A stretch of DNA of 64,000 nucleotides from Heminiphilus faecis (GTDB lineage Bacteria; Bacteroidota; Bacteroidia; Bacteroidales; Muribaculaceae). Positions within the stretch are counted from its first letter, which is position 1; each line of letters opens with the position of its first letter. The notes beneath the pieces were generated by a model. It was not told the origin of the DNA. It saw only the letters and a program-made list of their open reading frames with translations, and searched no databases. Positions 1 through 9,028 of this stretch are shown here, one piece after another. Where the stretch lies: positions 40,863 to 104,862 of the forward strand of contig NZ_VSMC01000010.1 in the NCBI RefSeq assembly GCF_008728965.1. The letters are read 5' to 3'. Made by a program: the position numbers and the translations under genes.

Positions 1-76
1 CAAACGGAATGGTCCATTATTGCTGCGAAATAGATTACAGCAATCACTCATACCGTTTTCTTAAGGAAATACCTTT

Positions 77-703
77 TTATCGGGATTTAAAGAAATAGAC
101 CACACGCACGTTCCATGTGCGGTTTTTGGAGTTAAAATCATCAAGCAGTTTTGTGCTTGCAGCAGTCATAAGGCCCCAAGTGTAGCTGCCTGACACCTGC
201 CAGTCACGATATATTTCCACACCGAAACCGGCTGTAAGGCCTACATCACCGAAAGGATAGTCCAATGCCTTTATATCGCTGTGAGCCGCCAATATAGAGA
301 ATGTAGGACCTCCGAATACAAAAGGAGCCACATAATCCTCAAGACCATTCATGCGAGTCCACTTAAACCGTAAATTCACAGGTACCTCAATATAGTGAAG
401 GTAACAACGTTCCTTACCGTAACCCTGCGAAGCCCACACTTCACGTTCGCCGAGATTGAGTGTGGCACCACGCTGCTGGTAAAATATACCGGCATCAACT
501 CCAAATCCAATCCCCGGAAACATAAGCTCGGTAGCAAGACCGGCCGAAAACCCGACATTGCTATCAACGTTAAACAGCTTCTGATTAAACTTCATAGTAG
601 TTATGTCCATACCCAACATAGGGCCGTAACGAAACTGCGCCGAAGCATTTACTGTAGTTATAATGGCTGCCACAACAGCGAGGCTGAGGATATACTTTCT
701 CAT
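77..703 (-). CDS. outer membrane beta-barrel protein (porin family)
   Basis: A 208-residue predicted outer-membrane barrel. The start is the ATG giving MRKYILSL, because that gives a clean signal peptide (basic start, hydrophobic stretch, cleavage near NASA-Q); an upstream in-frame ATG at 727 would add eight polar residues in front. The mature part is rich in alternating aromatic and glycine residues (RYGPMLGMD, GFGVDAGIFYQQRG) and ends in aromatic strand residues (RVVYFF), as in the small OmpA/PorT-like beta-barrel family of Bacteroidota. It lies 44 bp downstream of mutL on the same strand, so it may be read from the mutL promoter. Ligand or role is unknown. Confidence 0.8.
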   Translation of the reverse strand: MRKYILSLAVVAAIITTVNASAQFRYGPMLGMDITTMKFNQKLFNVDSNVGFSAGLATELMFPGIGFGVDAGIFYQQRGATLNLGEREVWASQGYGKERCYLHYIEVPVNLRFKWTRMNGLEDYVAPFVFGGPTFSILAAHSDIKALDYPFGDVGLTAGFGVEIYRDWQVSGSYTWGLMTAASTKLLDDFNSKNRTWNVRVVYFFKSR

Positions 704-747
704 TGTCTTTATATTATTTTCCCACAAAGGTAATAAATGTCAAGAAG

Positions 748-2610
748 CTATGCAAATAGACGCACTATGTCATCAAATGCAATTATGCTCATCACCGTCT
801 TGCCGTCAGGAGTATATCCCGGCGCAGACAACTTGAACAGGTCACTAAGCAGATGCTCCATCTCGGCATCGGTAAGCTGAGCCCCGGGCTTTATGGCCGC
901 GGCACGGGCCATAGACAACGCTATACGATTGCGAAGGCTTTCACCAAGCTCTTCTCCGGTCTCTGTCACACAATCCACCATTGAAAGCAGTATCTCGTGA
1001 GGGTTCACACTATCAAGCACCGACGGCAAACCGTTGACAGACCAGCTTGTTCCCCCAAGAAAAGCCACATCAAAGCCGAGAGACACAAGTTCGTCAGAAA
1101 TACTCTCCATGACCGAACTCTGCGAAGGCGACAACTCCACCACCTCAGGAAATATAATGCGCTGAGTCGCGAGAGCATCAAGACGGGCCAAATCGAGATA
1201 GCGGTCATAAAGTATTCTTACATGAGCACGATGCTGGTCCACAACCATAAGTCCGTTTTTTGACGGCGCAAGTATATAACGTCCTTTCAATTGCATACTT
1301 CCGGGCAATGAATTATCAAAATCGCCCGAAAAGTCAGGATCCGGCATATCTTCAGGCAACTCCTCGGAAGGGAAAGCGTCAATAGCACTTTCACTTATTC
1401 CGGCGTAAGACTCATCGCGGTTTCTGGCAAAGTCTTCATACAGTTTTTCCCAATCGGTATGCACAGACCGAGAAACAGAAGACTCCTTCTTACCAGATGG
1501 CGCGGTGTCAAACGGATTATAGGATGTGTCAAGATCAAGACCATGTGAAGCATGGGCATCAGGATTGAAAGCCGGTATATCGGGAGCATTCTCCATATCA
1601 AACTCTATCGAAGGCATGACATTGAACTTACTAAGCCCTTCCTTTACAGCTGCCACAAGAATTTTCCATATAGGCTGCTCGTCTTCAAACTTTATCTCGT
1701 TTTTGGTAGGATGTATATTCACATCTATCGACTCCGGATCAACCGTAAAATTAAGGAAATAGCTCGGTTGCTCGTCTGCAGGAATAAGCTGCTCATAACA
1801 ATGAAGTACTGCCTTATGGAAGTAAGGATGACGCATATTGCGACCGTTTACAGTCAGGTACTGTAACGCCCCGCGTTTACGGGCATTCTCCGGACGACTG
1901 ACAAATCCTTGTATTCTCACAAGCGACGTATCAGTCTCTATAGGCACGAGCTGGCGGTCCATAGCCTTGCCGAACAGATCGATTATACGCTGTTTAAATG
2001 AACTGCCGAGCAGTTTATGTATAATCGTTCCGTTATTAGTCAACTCAAACTCTATGTGCGGGTTCACAAGAGCCATGCGTTCAAACTCGCGCAATATATG
2101 GTTCATCTCCACTTGATCGCTTTTCAGAAACTTACGACGGGCGGGAACATTGTAAAACAAGTTTTTAACCATAAAATTGCATCCATGCACACAACTCTCA
2201 GGCTCTTGACTCAGCACTCTTGATCCCTCGATGACTATACATGTACCCATCATGTCATCCTTACGCATAGTGCGCAACTCAACCTGCGACACAGCGCTTA
2301 TCGACGCCAGAGCCTCACCGCGGAATCCCATAGTATGAAGGGCAAACAAGTCGGTAGCTTCTGTAATCTTGGAAGTCGAATGACGCTCAAATGCCATACG
2401 CGCATCGGTAGGCGACATGCCACAACCGTTGTCGACCACCTGAATCAACGTGCGGCCGGCATCCTTTATATATATTTTGATTATCGACGCTCCGGCATCA
2501 ACGGCATTTTCGACAAGTTCCTTTATTACCGCAGCCGGACGTTGTATCACCTCTCCGGCAGCAATCTGATTAGCTACCGAATCAGGCAATAATTTTATGA
2601 CATCGCTCAT
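748..2610 (-). CDS. mutL: DNA mismatch repair protein MutL
   Basis: MutL couples MutS mismatch recognition to downstream strand removal. The N-terminal GHKL ATPase motifs are all visible: ELVENAVDAGA, DNGCGM and GFRGEALASI within the first 110 residues. The transducer domain follows, then an acidic linker (about residues 340-440) and a C-terminal dimerisation domain. The 620-residue length is normal. The metal-binding endonuclease motif of many MutL proteins (DQHA-x2-E-x4-E) is degenerate here, reading DQHRAHVRILYD. A TAAATTTG promoter -7 element sits at 2644-2637, about 27 nt before the start. Confidence 0.97.
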   Translation of the reverse strand: MSDVIKLLPDSVANQIAAGEVIQRPAAVIKELVENAVDAGASIIKIYIKDAGRTLIQVVDNGCGMSPTDARMAFERHSTSKITEATDLFALHTMGFRGEALASISAVSQVELRTMRKDDMMGTCIVIEGSRVLSQEPESCVHGCNFMVKNLFYNVPARRKFLKSDQVEMNHILREFERMALVNPHIEFELTNNGTIIHKLLGSSFKQRIIDLFGKAMDRQLVPIETDTSLVRIQGFVSRPENARKRGALQYLTVNGRNMRHPYFHKAVLHCYEQLIPADEQPSYFLNFTVDPESIDVNIHPTKNEIKFEDEQPIWKILVAAVKEGLSKFNVMPSIEFDMENAPDIPAFNPDAHASHGLDLDTSYNPFDTAPSGKKESSVSRSVHTDWEKLYEDFARNRDESYAGISESAIDAFPSEELPEDMPDPDFSGDFDNSLPGSMQLKGRYILAPSKNGLMVVDQHRAHVRILYDRYLDLARLDALATQRIIFPEVVELSPSQSSVMESISDELVSLGFDVAFLGGTSWSVNGLPSVLDSVNPHEILLSMVDCVTETGEELGESLRNRIALSMARAAAIKPGAQLTDAEMEHLLSDLFKLSAPGYTPDGKTVMSIIAFDDIVRLFA

Positions 2611-2636
2611 ATATGTTTACTATTGTGTATTTTATG

Positions 2637-2644
2637 CAAATTTA
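2637..2644 (-). promoter_or_regulatory. mutL promoter -7 element
   Basis: TAAATTTG on the minus strand matches the Bacteroidota -7 consensus TAnnTTTG and lies about 27 nt upstream of the mutL ATG. No TTG is seen 20 nt further upstream, so the -33 half is weak. Confidence 0.5.
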
Positions 2645-2697
2645 CTATTGTTTTACGGCATATGTGCACTAAGGTACGTTAATTTATCAACGAGTTA

Positions 2698-3507
2698 TCA
2701 ATAATCAAGCATAGCGTTAAAACGCCGACGTTCATCATCACGCCACCATCCCCATTTGTTGAAATATCTCACCATATTGACAGCATGAATCCAAGTCATG
2801 CGCATGCTCCGGTACGACTCCGCACGATGGCAATGTATGACTTCAACCTCAGGATAATACATGGTGGACCTGTGACGATGTATTCTGCGGGTCAAATCAA
2901 TATCCTCCGGATACATAAAAAAGCGCTCGTCGAATAGTCCGGCTTCCAATAGGGCATCACGGCTGATCATCATAAAACTTCCCTGATGATACGGCACATT
3001 AAAAGCCACATTATGGTCCAGATGCTTCAAAAGATAACGGTCATCATGTATGCTGAAAAATATACGGGGTAAAAAACGTCGGCAAAAAAGATCCAGAGGA
3101 GAGGGCAACCGTCTTACCGTATATTGAAGTGTACCGTCAGACGACAGTATACGCGGCTGCACCATACCTATATCAGGGTCGGCCGACATATATTCAATAA
3201 TGCGGTCGATTACCGATGCGTCAAAGAACACATCGGAGTTAAGTACGAGATGATAACAGGCCTCTCCTTCTACGGTCTTGGTCATAGCTATATTATGAGC
3301 AGCACCGTATCCAACATTTTCATTCGGGACATACAGGCAACCGTAACGAGCGCAGATATCGGCTATAACACCATCTTTTCCGTTATCAATAACATACACA
3401 CGACGTACACACATGGACGTAAGACATGACAGACAACGCTCCAATTCTTTCGGGTCAGTCCGATAAGTCACAATCGAGACATTTACAACAGCTTGTTTCA
3501 TTACCAT
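2698..3507 (-). CDS. glycosyltransferase family 2 (rhamnosyltransferase-like)
   Basis: A GT-A fold transferase of about 269 residues. The nucleotide-sugar site reads VIDNGKDG and NENVGYGAAHNIA; the metal motif position carries NSDV; the acceptor/catalytic region is MYPEDIDLTRRI. This arrangement (NENxGYGxAxN, then PEDxDLxxR) is typical of WbbL-like rhamnosyltransferases, but substrate is inferred only. The start is taken at the ATG 4 nt after the stop of the upstream transferase (a second ATG lies at 3501); a longer reading from 3558 would overlap that gene. It forms an operon with the preceding gene and probably acts on a surface glycan. Confidence 0.85.
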   Translation of the reverse strand: MVMKQAVVNVSIVTYRTDPKELERCLSCLTSMCVRRVYVIDNGKDGVIADICARYGCLYVPNENVGYGAAHNIAMTKTVEGEACYHLVLNSDVFFDASVIDRIIEYMSADPDIGMVQPRILSSDGTLQYTVRRLPSPLDLFCRRFLPRIFFSIHDDRYLLKHLDHNVAFNVPYHQGSFMMISRDALLEAGLFDERFFMYPEDIDLTRRIHRHRSTMYYPEVEVIHCHRAESYRSMRMTWIHAVNMVRYFNKWGWWRDDERRRFNAMLDY

Positions 3508-3511
3508 CAAA

Positions 3512-4486
3512 CTAAAATTTAAATGACACCATTCTTTCGACAATCCATAGGAACACATATGAAAACAGAGCGCCTGCCCTATTTTTAAGTCGTGAATGTC
3601 GGTCGCTAACTACTTTTGAACGGAGACGTTTAATAACCGCACTGCAATTTTTAATTTCATTCTTAAATACGGATGCATCATGACACAGCATTAGCATCAG
3701 CATATTATAATTAGCGCCGAACCTGCGATTTTCCGCAGCGTCAATTAAGTCAGGAAACACAGCCGGCATATCCATACATATACGAGCCGTAATACCGAGC
3801 ACATCAAGCCGGCAGTCGCCAAAACAAGACAAAGTGCCACCTTTTCGGTGCCTGTAAAAATACAGTTTGTCTTGACTGACAGCAATACGCTCCACGTGTT
3901 TTCCGGCCATGAGTATCCGAGCCATAAGGTCGAGATCCTCATATATTATTCCTTCAGTGAAGCGCACATTATAAAATATCTCATGCCGAAATAACTTACC
4001 CCACACACTCGCATCAAACCGACGACGATACAACATGGCTTCAAGAGCTTCACGTCGGTCCATTGACTTGTACTCACTGACATGTCTGTAGCCATACTTC
4101 TTGCATAAACGGCTGCAAGTAAAACCGACCGAGGCAATATCAGCTTCGGTCTCCATTATTATGCCTAACAGATTTTCAAGATACTTCGGATGCACACAGT
4201 CATCACCATCAATAAAAGCAATATATCTTCCTACCGACTCATCAAGTCCTATATTGCGAGCGACCGACTGTCCGCAATTACGGTCACTCTGAAAAACATG
4301 AAAACGCGAATCGACCGACACAATATCACGACACACTTCAAGGGTGTTATCATCAGAGCCATCATCAACCAAAAGCACTTCAAAATCGGCATATGTCTGA
4401 CAGCGGATAGACTCTATACACTCTCCGACATAAAGCCCTACATTATATAAAGGGACTATGACCGATATTTCAGGACACTTTGTCAT
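3512..4486 (-). CDS. glycosyltransferase family 2
   Basis: A GT-A transferase opening MTKCPEISVIVPLYN, with the nucleotide-binding DDGSDD motif, the FIDGDDCVHP metal-binding DxD motif and a downstream IYEDLDLMAR catalytic segment. The reading frame is open back to an ATG at 4513, but a promoter -7 element TAACTTTG ends 6 nt before the ATG at 4486. That, and the usual N-terminus of this family, argue for the shorter protein (about 324 residues). It is the first gene of a two-gene operon with the rhamnosyltransferase-like gene. Donor and acceptor are unknown. Confidence 0.85.
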   Translation of the reverse strand: MTKCPEISVIVPLYNVGLYVGECIESIRCQTYADFEVLLVDDGSDDNTLEVCRDIVSVDSRFHVFQSDRNCGQSVARNIGLDESVGRYIAFIDGDDCVHPKYLENLLGIIMETEADIASVGFTCSRLCKKYGYRHVSEYKSMDRREALEAMLYRRRFDASVWGKLFRHEIFYNVRFTEGIIYEDLDLMARILMAGKHVERIAVSQDKLYFYRHRKGGTLSCFGDCRLDVLGITARICMDMPAVFPDLIDAAENRRFGANYNMLMLMLCHDASVFKNEIKNCSAVIKRLRSKVVSDRHSRLKNRAGALFSYVFLWIVERMVSFKF

Positions 4487-4492
4487 ATATGA

Positions 4493-4500
4493 CAAAGTTA
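4493..4500 (-). promoter_or_regulatory. promoter -7 element abutting the glycosyltransferase start
   Basis: TAACTTTG on the minus strand, followed by six bases and then ATG at 4486. Transcription would start at or within a few bases of the ATG, so the message may be leaderless. No clear -33 TTG is visible 20 nt upstream. Confidence 0.45.
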
Positions 4501-4531
4501 TATCATTAATCATTAACAGAAATATTAAATA

Positions 4532-4562
4532 TTGATATATCTGTTATTTTTTTCTATTTTTG
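4532..4562 (+). promoter_or_regulatory. promoter of the DUF2807 gene
   Basis: TTG at 4532-4534, a 20-nt spacer, and TATTTTTG at 4555-4562. This is the Bacteroidota -33/-7 layout. The expected start of transcription is about 45 nt before the ATG at 4613. It is divergent from the glycosyltransferase promoter. Confidence 0.6.
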
Positions 4563-4612
4563 ATGCAACTTTTCACAATGTTGATGCATCTAACAGTAAA
4601 TTTCAATATATT

Positions 4613-5407
4613 ATGAACAGATTTTTATCAACTTTAATCTGCGGTACGGCTCTGATGATGTCAGTGACCGCCAATTGCAAAACAATCAAGGCAAGCAAGA
4701 ACTATGTTACAAAAAACGTGGCAGTCGAGCATTTTTCAGCAATAACGACAACATCGTCGGTCGATGTGAAGTATTCGCAATCGCCTGTCACTAAAATAGA
4801 GATCTACGCGCCTGACAATGTCATCGATTACGTTGACGTACGAGTATCCGGAAACACTCTCAAAATAGGATACAAAAAAGTATCGGGAGGCCTGTCTATT
4901 TACGGAAACAAAAAGACAGAAGTAAGGGTATCGGCTCCGATGGTAACTTCATTCAACACGGCGAGCTCAGGTGACATAGACATAAAGACACCTTTAAAAA
5001 TACAAGGAGAGGTAGTATTTAATACAGGAAGCAGCGGTGACATTGATGCCGGTAACATAACATGTGAAAAACTCACTGCAAAGACAAACAGTTCGGGCGA
5101 CATAGAGATTTCTTCTGTCAAATGTGTGGCTCTTAACGCATATACCGGAAGTTCGGGTGACATAGATATTAAAAACGCAGTTGCCAAAACAGTTACGGCT
5201 TCGACCAGCAGTTCAGGCGATATAAAAATATCGGGGACCTGCGATATGGCCGAATTTACGACAAGAAGCAGCGGTGACATAGATGCCGACAATCTTAAAG
5301 CCATCAACGTAAAAGCCACCACCCTATCGTCAGGCGACATATCCTGCTACGCTACAGGTAATAAAGAGATATCAAAAAACAGTTCAGGCAGCATACATTG
5401 CCGATAG
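4613..5407 (+). CDS. head GIN domain (DUF2807) exported protein
   Basis: A 264-residue exported protein. The start at 4613 gives a signal peptide (MNRFLSTLICGTALMMSVTANC); the frame upstream to 4532 is not peptide-like. The body is a DUF2807 putative auto-adhesin domain: short beta repeats about 20 residues apart, each carrying the signature SSGD(I), seen seven times between about residues 120 and 250, with an eighth degenerate copy (SSGSIHCR) at the C-terminus. Such repeats are expected to stack as a right-handed beta-helix. Family function is unproven; adhesion or envelope association is inferred. It has its own promoter. Confidence 0.85.
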   Translation: MNRFLSTLICGTALMMSVTANCKTIKASKNYVTKNVAVEHFSAITTTSSVDVKYSQSPVTKIEIYAPDNVIDYVDVRVSGNTLKIGYKKVSGGLSIYGNKKTEVRVSAPMVTSFNTASSGDIDIKTPLKIQGEVVFNTGSSGDIDAGNITCEKLTAKTNSSGDIEISSVKCVALNAYTGSSGDIDIKNAVAKTVTASTSSSGDIKISGTCDMAEFTTRSSGDIDADNLKAINVKATTLSSGDISCYATGNKEISKNSSGSIHCR

Positions 5408-5461
5408 ACACGGCTTTCGCCGTCAAATAGCAAGCCTTTTATTCCGGTGCTTTTCCATAAT

Positions 5462-5493
5462 TTTGCACGCCACGGAATAAAAGGCTATATTTG
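5462..5493 (+). promoter_or_regulatory. promoter of the YraN-family gene
   Basis: TTTG at 5462-5465, 20-nt spacer, TATATTTG at 5486-5493; a close match to the Bacteroidota primary-sigma consensus. It predicts a leader of about 15-20 nt before the ATG at 5516. Confidence 0.7.
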
Positions 5494-5515
5494 TGTATAT
5501 AAAATCAATAATATC

Positions 5516-5890
5516 ATGGCACGACACAACGATCTTGGAGCATGGGGCGAGAGCATAGCCCGTGAATACCTTATCACACGAGGATATACCATAATCGAAC
5601 ATGACAAACGCATGGGCCACTACGAAATCGACATAATAGCCTTAAAAGGCAACCGCATTATATTCATTGAAGTAAAAACGCGACTCGCCGGCTCTTTTGA
5701 CCCCCTCGAGGCTATAACCACAAAGAAAATAAGCAACATATGCAGAGCTGCCGACTCATTTGTCAAACAATATAATTATCCACATGAAGTGCAGTTTGAC
5801 ATAATAGCCATAACCGGCTCCCCCGACACTTCATGTGAAATAGAACATATACCCGACGCTTTCGTGCCACCGCTTGGCGGCTACAGATGA
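5516..5890 (+). CDS. YraN family protein (UPF0102, endonuclease-like fold)
   Basis: A 124-residue small cytoplasmic protein of the UPF0102/YraN family, which adopts a Holliday-junction-resolvase/restriction-endonuclease-like fold. Visible hallmarks are GAWGESIAREYL near the N-terminus, YEIDIIAL and the IIFIEVKTR segment (the E-x-K catalytic-type pair), then a helix rich in basic residues. The ATG at 5516 was chosen because family members begin just before GxxGE and because the promoter lies directly upstream. The true substrate is not established for the family. It converges with the OstA-like gene, 21 bp apart. Confidence 0.9.
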   Translation: MARHNDLGAWGESIAREYLITRGYTIIEHDKRMGHYEIDIIALKGNRIIFIEVKTRLAGSFDPLEAITTKKISNICRAADSFVKQYNYPHEVQFDIIAITGSPDTSCEIEHIPDAFVPPLGGYR

Positions 5891-5911
5891 GCATCGCGAC
5901 AATAAAACCGG

Positions 5912-7633
5912 TCAGTTAACCTTTCGTTTACGCGCCGACGGATCAGGCTCCTTCAACAGAGCCTCCATTTCCGGCGGTATGTTGAATATATCATCTTTAT
6001 CCTTCGGCCGCAAAGCCTCGTACCATTGAAAGTTAGGCAGATGAAATATTGATTTCTTGGCAAGATACAACGGCGTGACGGTACCCGGCGATTCAGGCCA
6101 CATTTTTATCTTCTGCACCGTACCGTCCTCTTTATTGAAATTAGCTTTCAGAAAGCTGCTCTCTGCGCTTACAATCTTATTAAAGGTGGAGTCTTTCTCC
6201 TCAGGCAATGATATTACCTCCACATTTCCATTTACGTCAAGCTCACTCATCATGCCATCGGCAAAACGGGCTATCATCTCCTTTCCCGAAATCTGATTGC
6301 AAAACTCTTCATCAAGATGCTCGGCAACAAAACCAAAGTCGGGCAACTTGGCCCAGTCTGCGGTAGAATCATTAAAATGAACCATTATTATATTGCCAAA
6401 AACCTGACGGGCTTCATTCCATACTATAGGATGACGATGCATGTACAACGTCGAGTCACGCTCCAAAAAACTCAAAGAGTCACAAAGGCCCTGAATATCG
6501 ACACGCCAGAATCTCACACGCGGATATACAGCCACGATATGGGTTGTGTCTTCAAGCAGAAATGTACGTATGGTGTCGCCATGCATGTATAACGTATCGC
6601 CACGACTGTATTCAAGTATTCTGGCATGACCTGTGGCAAACGAGCTGTCCTGTTCCTGATAGTAACAGCCGTAATCGCCCTCAAGCATGGACTGCCTTAC
6701 CGAGTCGGTTAATACCATCTTTCCCCATGCTTCTCCGAAAGCGGCTACATGATCATAGAAAATCGTATCGCCGGTAAGAGTCGACCCGCCGTTTGACACG
6801 ACAAGCGAACGGTAATACAACTCCGACACCTCCGACTCGGTATCATACCAGCCGTTGCTCGAATACACGGTGCCACTATCGGTCTCTATCACCGTAGGGC
6901 TGACAATATTGGCGATATGGGTGTCGGTATTATAGCGCAACAGATCGGTCGACATTCTGAAGTCTTTCTTATTAAGGTCCTGAAGCACCACATTGTTACG
7001 AAACTCGGCCTCTTTGGTGTCGGGGCTATATTCTCCATAGCCTGAGCTAAGACGGTTTTCAACATCGGTTATAGTACCGTTATTGTCGTAATAGCCGAGA
7101 TTGTTGGCCACGTCATAATAGAATATATATGTCTCGAGAGTCACATCCCTATTTATAAGGCGCACCGGACTGGCGCCCTCGCCATAAAAGGTGGCAAACT
7201 CCGCCGCACCATCATAATCAAGTTCGTCGGCATATACAAACAGGGTGTCGCCCTGCTCCATCCTGACATTACCGAACGCTTCAAGCGAACCGCTTCCCTC
7301 ATAGAAGTTGGCGCTGTCGCAATACATGTACATGCCTCCCTTACGAAACATGACATTGCCTGTAACCATCTGAAACTCGGTACTCACTTTTTCATCCATC
7401 CATAACCGGTCGGCTCGCTCAAGAAATACCCTACCCTGTTGATTTCGATCAGCCAGAGGAATAACAGGCTTTATAGGTATGCGCTTGGCTCGCTCCGATA
7501 CAGAATGGTTAGGTGTGTTATCCACCGGAAAGCCAAACAACACTGACGGGACAAGAACACCCAAAAGGCACAGGACGACAAAATATCGCCTATGCCTTAA
7601 CGTATTTTTATTATCGTGAAAGATATCTTTCAT
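5912..7633 (-). CDS. OstA/LptA-like envelope protein
   Basis: A 573-residue exported protein with an N-terminal membrane or signal segment (YFVVLCLLGVLVPSVLFGF) and then OstA-type beta-jellyroll repeats: VTGNVMFRKGGMYMYCDSA, FGNVRMEQGDTLFVYADELDYD and further copies. Such domains are found in LptA/LptD and in the OstA-like proteins of Bacteroidota, suggesting a role in lipopolysaccharide transport or outer-membrane assembly. The ATG at 7633 overlaps the stop of the preceding PPIase (TGATG), which fixes the start better than the ATG at 7654. It is the last gene of a PPIase-PPIase-OstA operon. Confidence 0.85.
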   Translation of the reverse strand: MKDIFHDNKNTLRHRRYFVVLCLLGVLVPSVLFGFPVDNTPNHSVSERAKRIPIKPVIPLADRNQQGRVFLERADRLWMDEKVSTEFQMVTGNVMFRKGGMYMYCDSANFYEGSGSLEAFGNVRMEQGDTLFVYADELDYDGAAEFATFYGEGASPVRLINRDVTLETYIFYYDVANNLGYYDNNGTITDVENRLSSGYGEYSPDTKEAEFRNNVVLQDLNKKDFRMSTDLLRYNTDTHIANIVSPTVIETDSGTVYSSNGWYDTESEVSELYYRSLVVSNGGSTLTGDTIFYDHVAAFGEAWGKMVLTDSVRQSMLEGDYGCYYQEQDSSFATGHARILEYSRGDTLYMHGDTIRTFLLEDTTHIVAVYPRVRFWRVDIQGLCDSLSFLERDSTLYMHRHPIVWNEARQVFGNIIMVHFNDSTADWAKLPDFGFVAEHLDEEFCNQISGKEMIARFADGMMSELDVNGNVEVISLPEEKDSTFNKIVSAESSFLKANFNKEDGTVQKIKMWPESPGTVTPLYLAKKSIFHLPNFQWYEALRPKDKDDIFNIPPEMEALLKEPDPSARKRKVN

Positions 7634-8994
7634 CAATTGCTCTTTTTGATCCAACCTTCATGCTTGAAGTCACAGTCGCGCCAACCGTCCTCAATGCGCA
7701 CATAAGTGTCTTTTATTTTCTTTTCAATCCACTCCGACACCATCTTCTCTTTTATAGAGTTTTCATACATACCTTTTATCATCTGGTAGTCATCGCTAAG
7801 GTTGGCCCTATGTCCTTCTATTCGGTTAGTCAGTTTCACAATAGCCACGATATCGCGGTTGCGTTTGGGTTCTTTCATTATAAACGGCTTTGACAGTTCA
7901 CCGACACTCATGGTATTGACAGCCTTGCTGACCTCCTGCGGAAGATCGGCCATCTCGAAGCGAGTCGTGCCGTTATTATCATTCACCATAACACCTCTGC
8001 TGTTGCGAGTGTCCTTGTCCTGCGACACATAAGGCACAGCCTCCTCAAAAGTATACTTTTCACCCATAATCTCCGACCTCACGGTGTCAAGACGATGAAG
8101 GGCCTCGGTAAGATCCTTGTCGGTAACCTTTGGACGCATCAATATATGGCGCGTATTTATACGGTCGCCACGCTTCTCTATAAGCTGGATGATATGATAG
8201 CCAAATTGCGTTTCCACAATCTTGGACACTTTCTTGGGGTCGTTAAGGTTGAACGCGACCGCCGCATATTCGGGTTCAAGATGGCCGCGCCCCATGAAGC
8301 CAACCTCTCCGCCACGCATTGATGTACCGGGGTCCTGCGAGTAAAAAATAGCCTGTGTTGAGAACTCGGTCTCACCCTTGTTGACCTTATCGGCAATGTC
8401 ACGCAGACGAGACTTAACCTCGTCAATCTCTTCTCTCGGAATAACCGGGTTCAAGGTCATAATCTGCACTTCGACCTGCAACGGCACAAACGGTATACTG
8501 TCGGCAGGCAACTGCGAGAAGTACTTACGTACATCCGAAGGAGTTATTTTCAGGTCCTTTGTCAGCGAATTCTGCACCTCTCTCACCTTATAAGTGTTAC
8601 GTATAGCGTCGACCATTGTCTCGCGTATCTCCGGCATGGGACGGCGGTAAAATTGCTCAACCTTCTCCTGAGTGCCGAGATTGGTTATCATATAATTGAT
8701 ACGTCGGTCCACCTCCTGCATGACCATGGCATCCTGCACGGTCACGGAGTCAAGTTCGGCCTGATGCAAAAACAATTTTTCTATGGCAAGCTGCTCGGGA
8801 ATGACACAATACGGATTGCCGTCAATCTCATTGTGTTCATAGAGCATAGTCTGGTACATCTCTTCCACTTCCGATTTGTAGATAGGTTCGTCGCCTATCC
8901 ACCACACCACTTCTTCAACGATATTGTTTTGCGCCATAGACGCCATTGTCATTCCGGCGAAAGCGCATAATGTGATTGCTCTGGTTAGTTTCAC
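7633..8994 (-). CDS. SurA-like periplasmic peptidylprolyl isomerase
   Basis: A 453-residue exported chaperone or isomerase with a signal peptide (ending MASMA-Q), an N-terminal SurA-type helical region, and two parvulin-type rotamase domains. The first runs about residues 170-275 (GGEVGFMGRGHLEPEYAAVA, then TQFGYHIIQL) and the second starts at NTRHILMRP. In this phylum such proteins assist outer-membrane protein folding. It is cotranscribed with a smaller PPIase-like lipoprotein upstream and the OstA-like protein downstream, consistent with outer-membrane biogenesis. The second domain looks more divergent, as is usual in SurA. Confidence 0.92.
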   Translation of the reverse strand: MKLTRAITLCAFAGMTMASMAQNNIVEEVVWWIGDEPIYKSEVEEMYQTMLYEHNEIDGNPYCVIPEQLAIEKLFLHQAELDSVTVQDAMVMQEVDRRINYMITNLGTQEKVEQFYRRPMPEIRETMVDAIRNTYKVREVQNSLTKDLKITPSDVRKYFSQLPADSIPFVPLQVEVQIMTLNPVIPREEIDEVKSRLRDIADKVNKGETEFSTQAIFYSQDPGTSMRGGEVGFMGRGHLEPEYAAVAFNLNDPKKVSKIVETQFGYHIIQLIEKRGDRINTRHILMRPKVTDKDLTEALHRLDTVRSEIMGEKYTFEEAVPYVSQDKDTRNSRGVMVNDNNGTTRFEMADLPQEVSKAVNTMSVGELSKPFIMKEPKRNRDIVAIVKLTNRIEGHRANLSDDYQMIKGMYENSIKEKMVSEWIEKKIKDTYVRIEDGWRDCDFKHEGWIKKSN

Positions 8995-9028
8995 TTTATT
9001 ATTCTGTTATTGTATTATTTTCAATCAT

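Noticed and set aside
4900..5340. A repetitive minus-strand frame (MSPEL repeats) opposite the DUF2807 gene.
   Set aside because: It is the reverse reading of the SSGD repeats; signal peptide and promoter belong to the plus strand.
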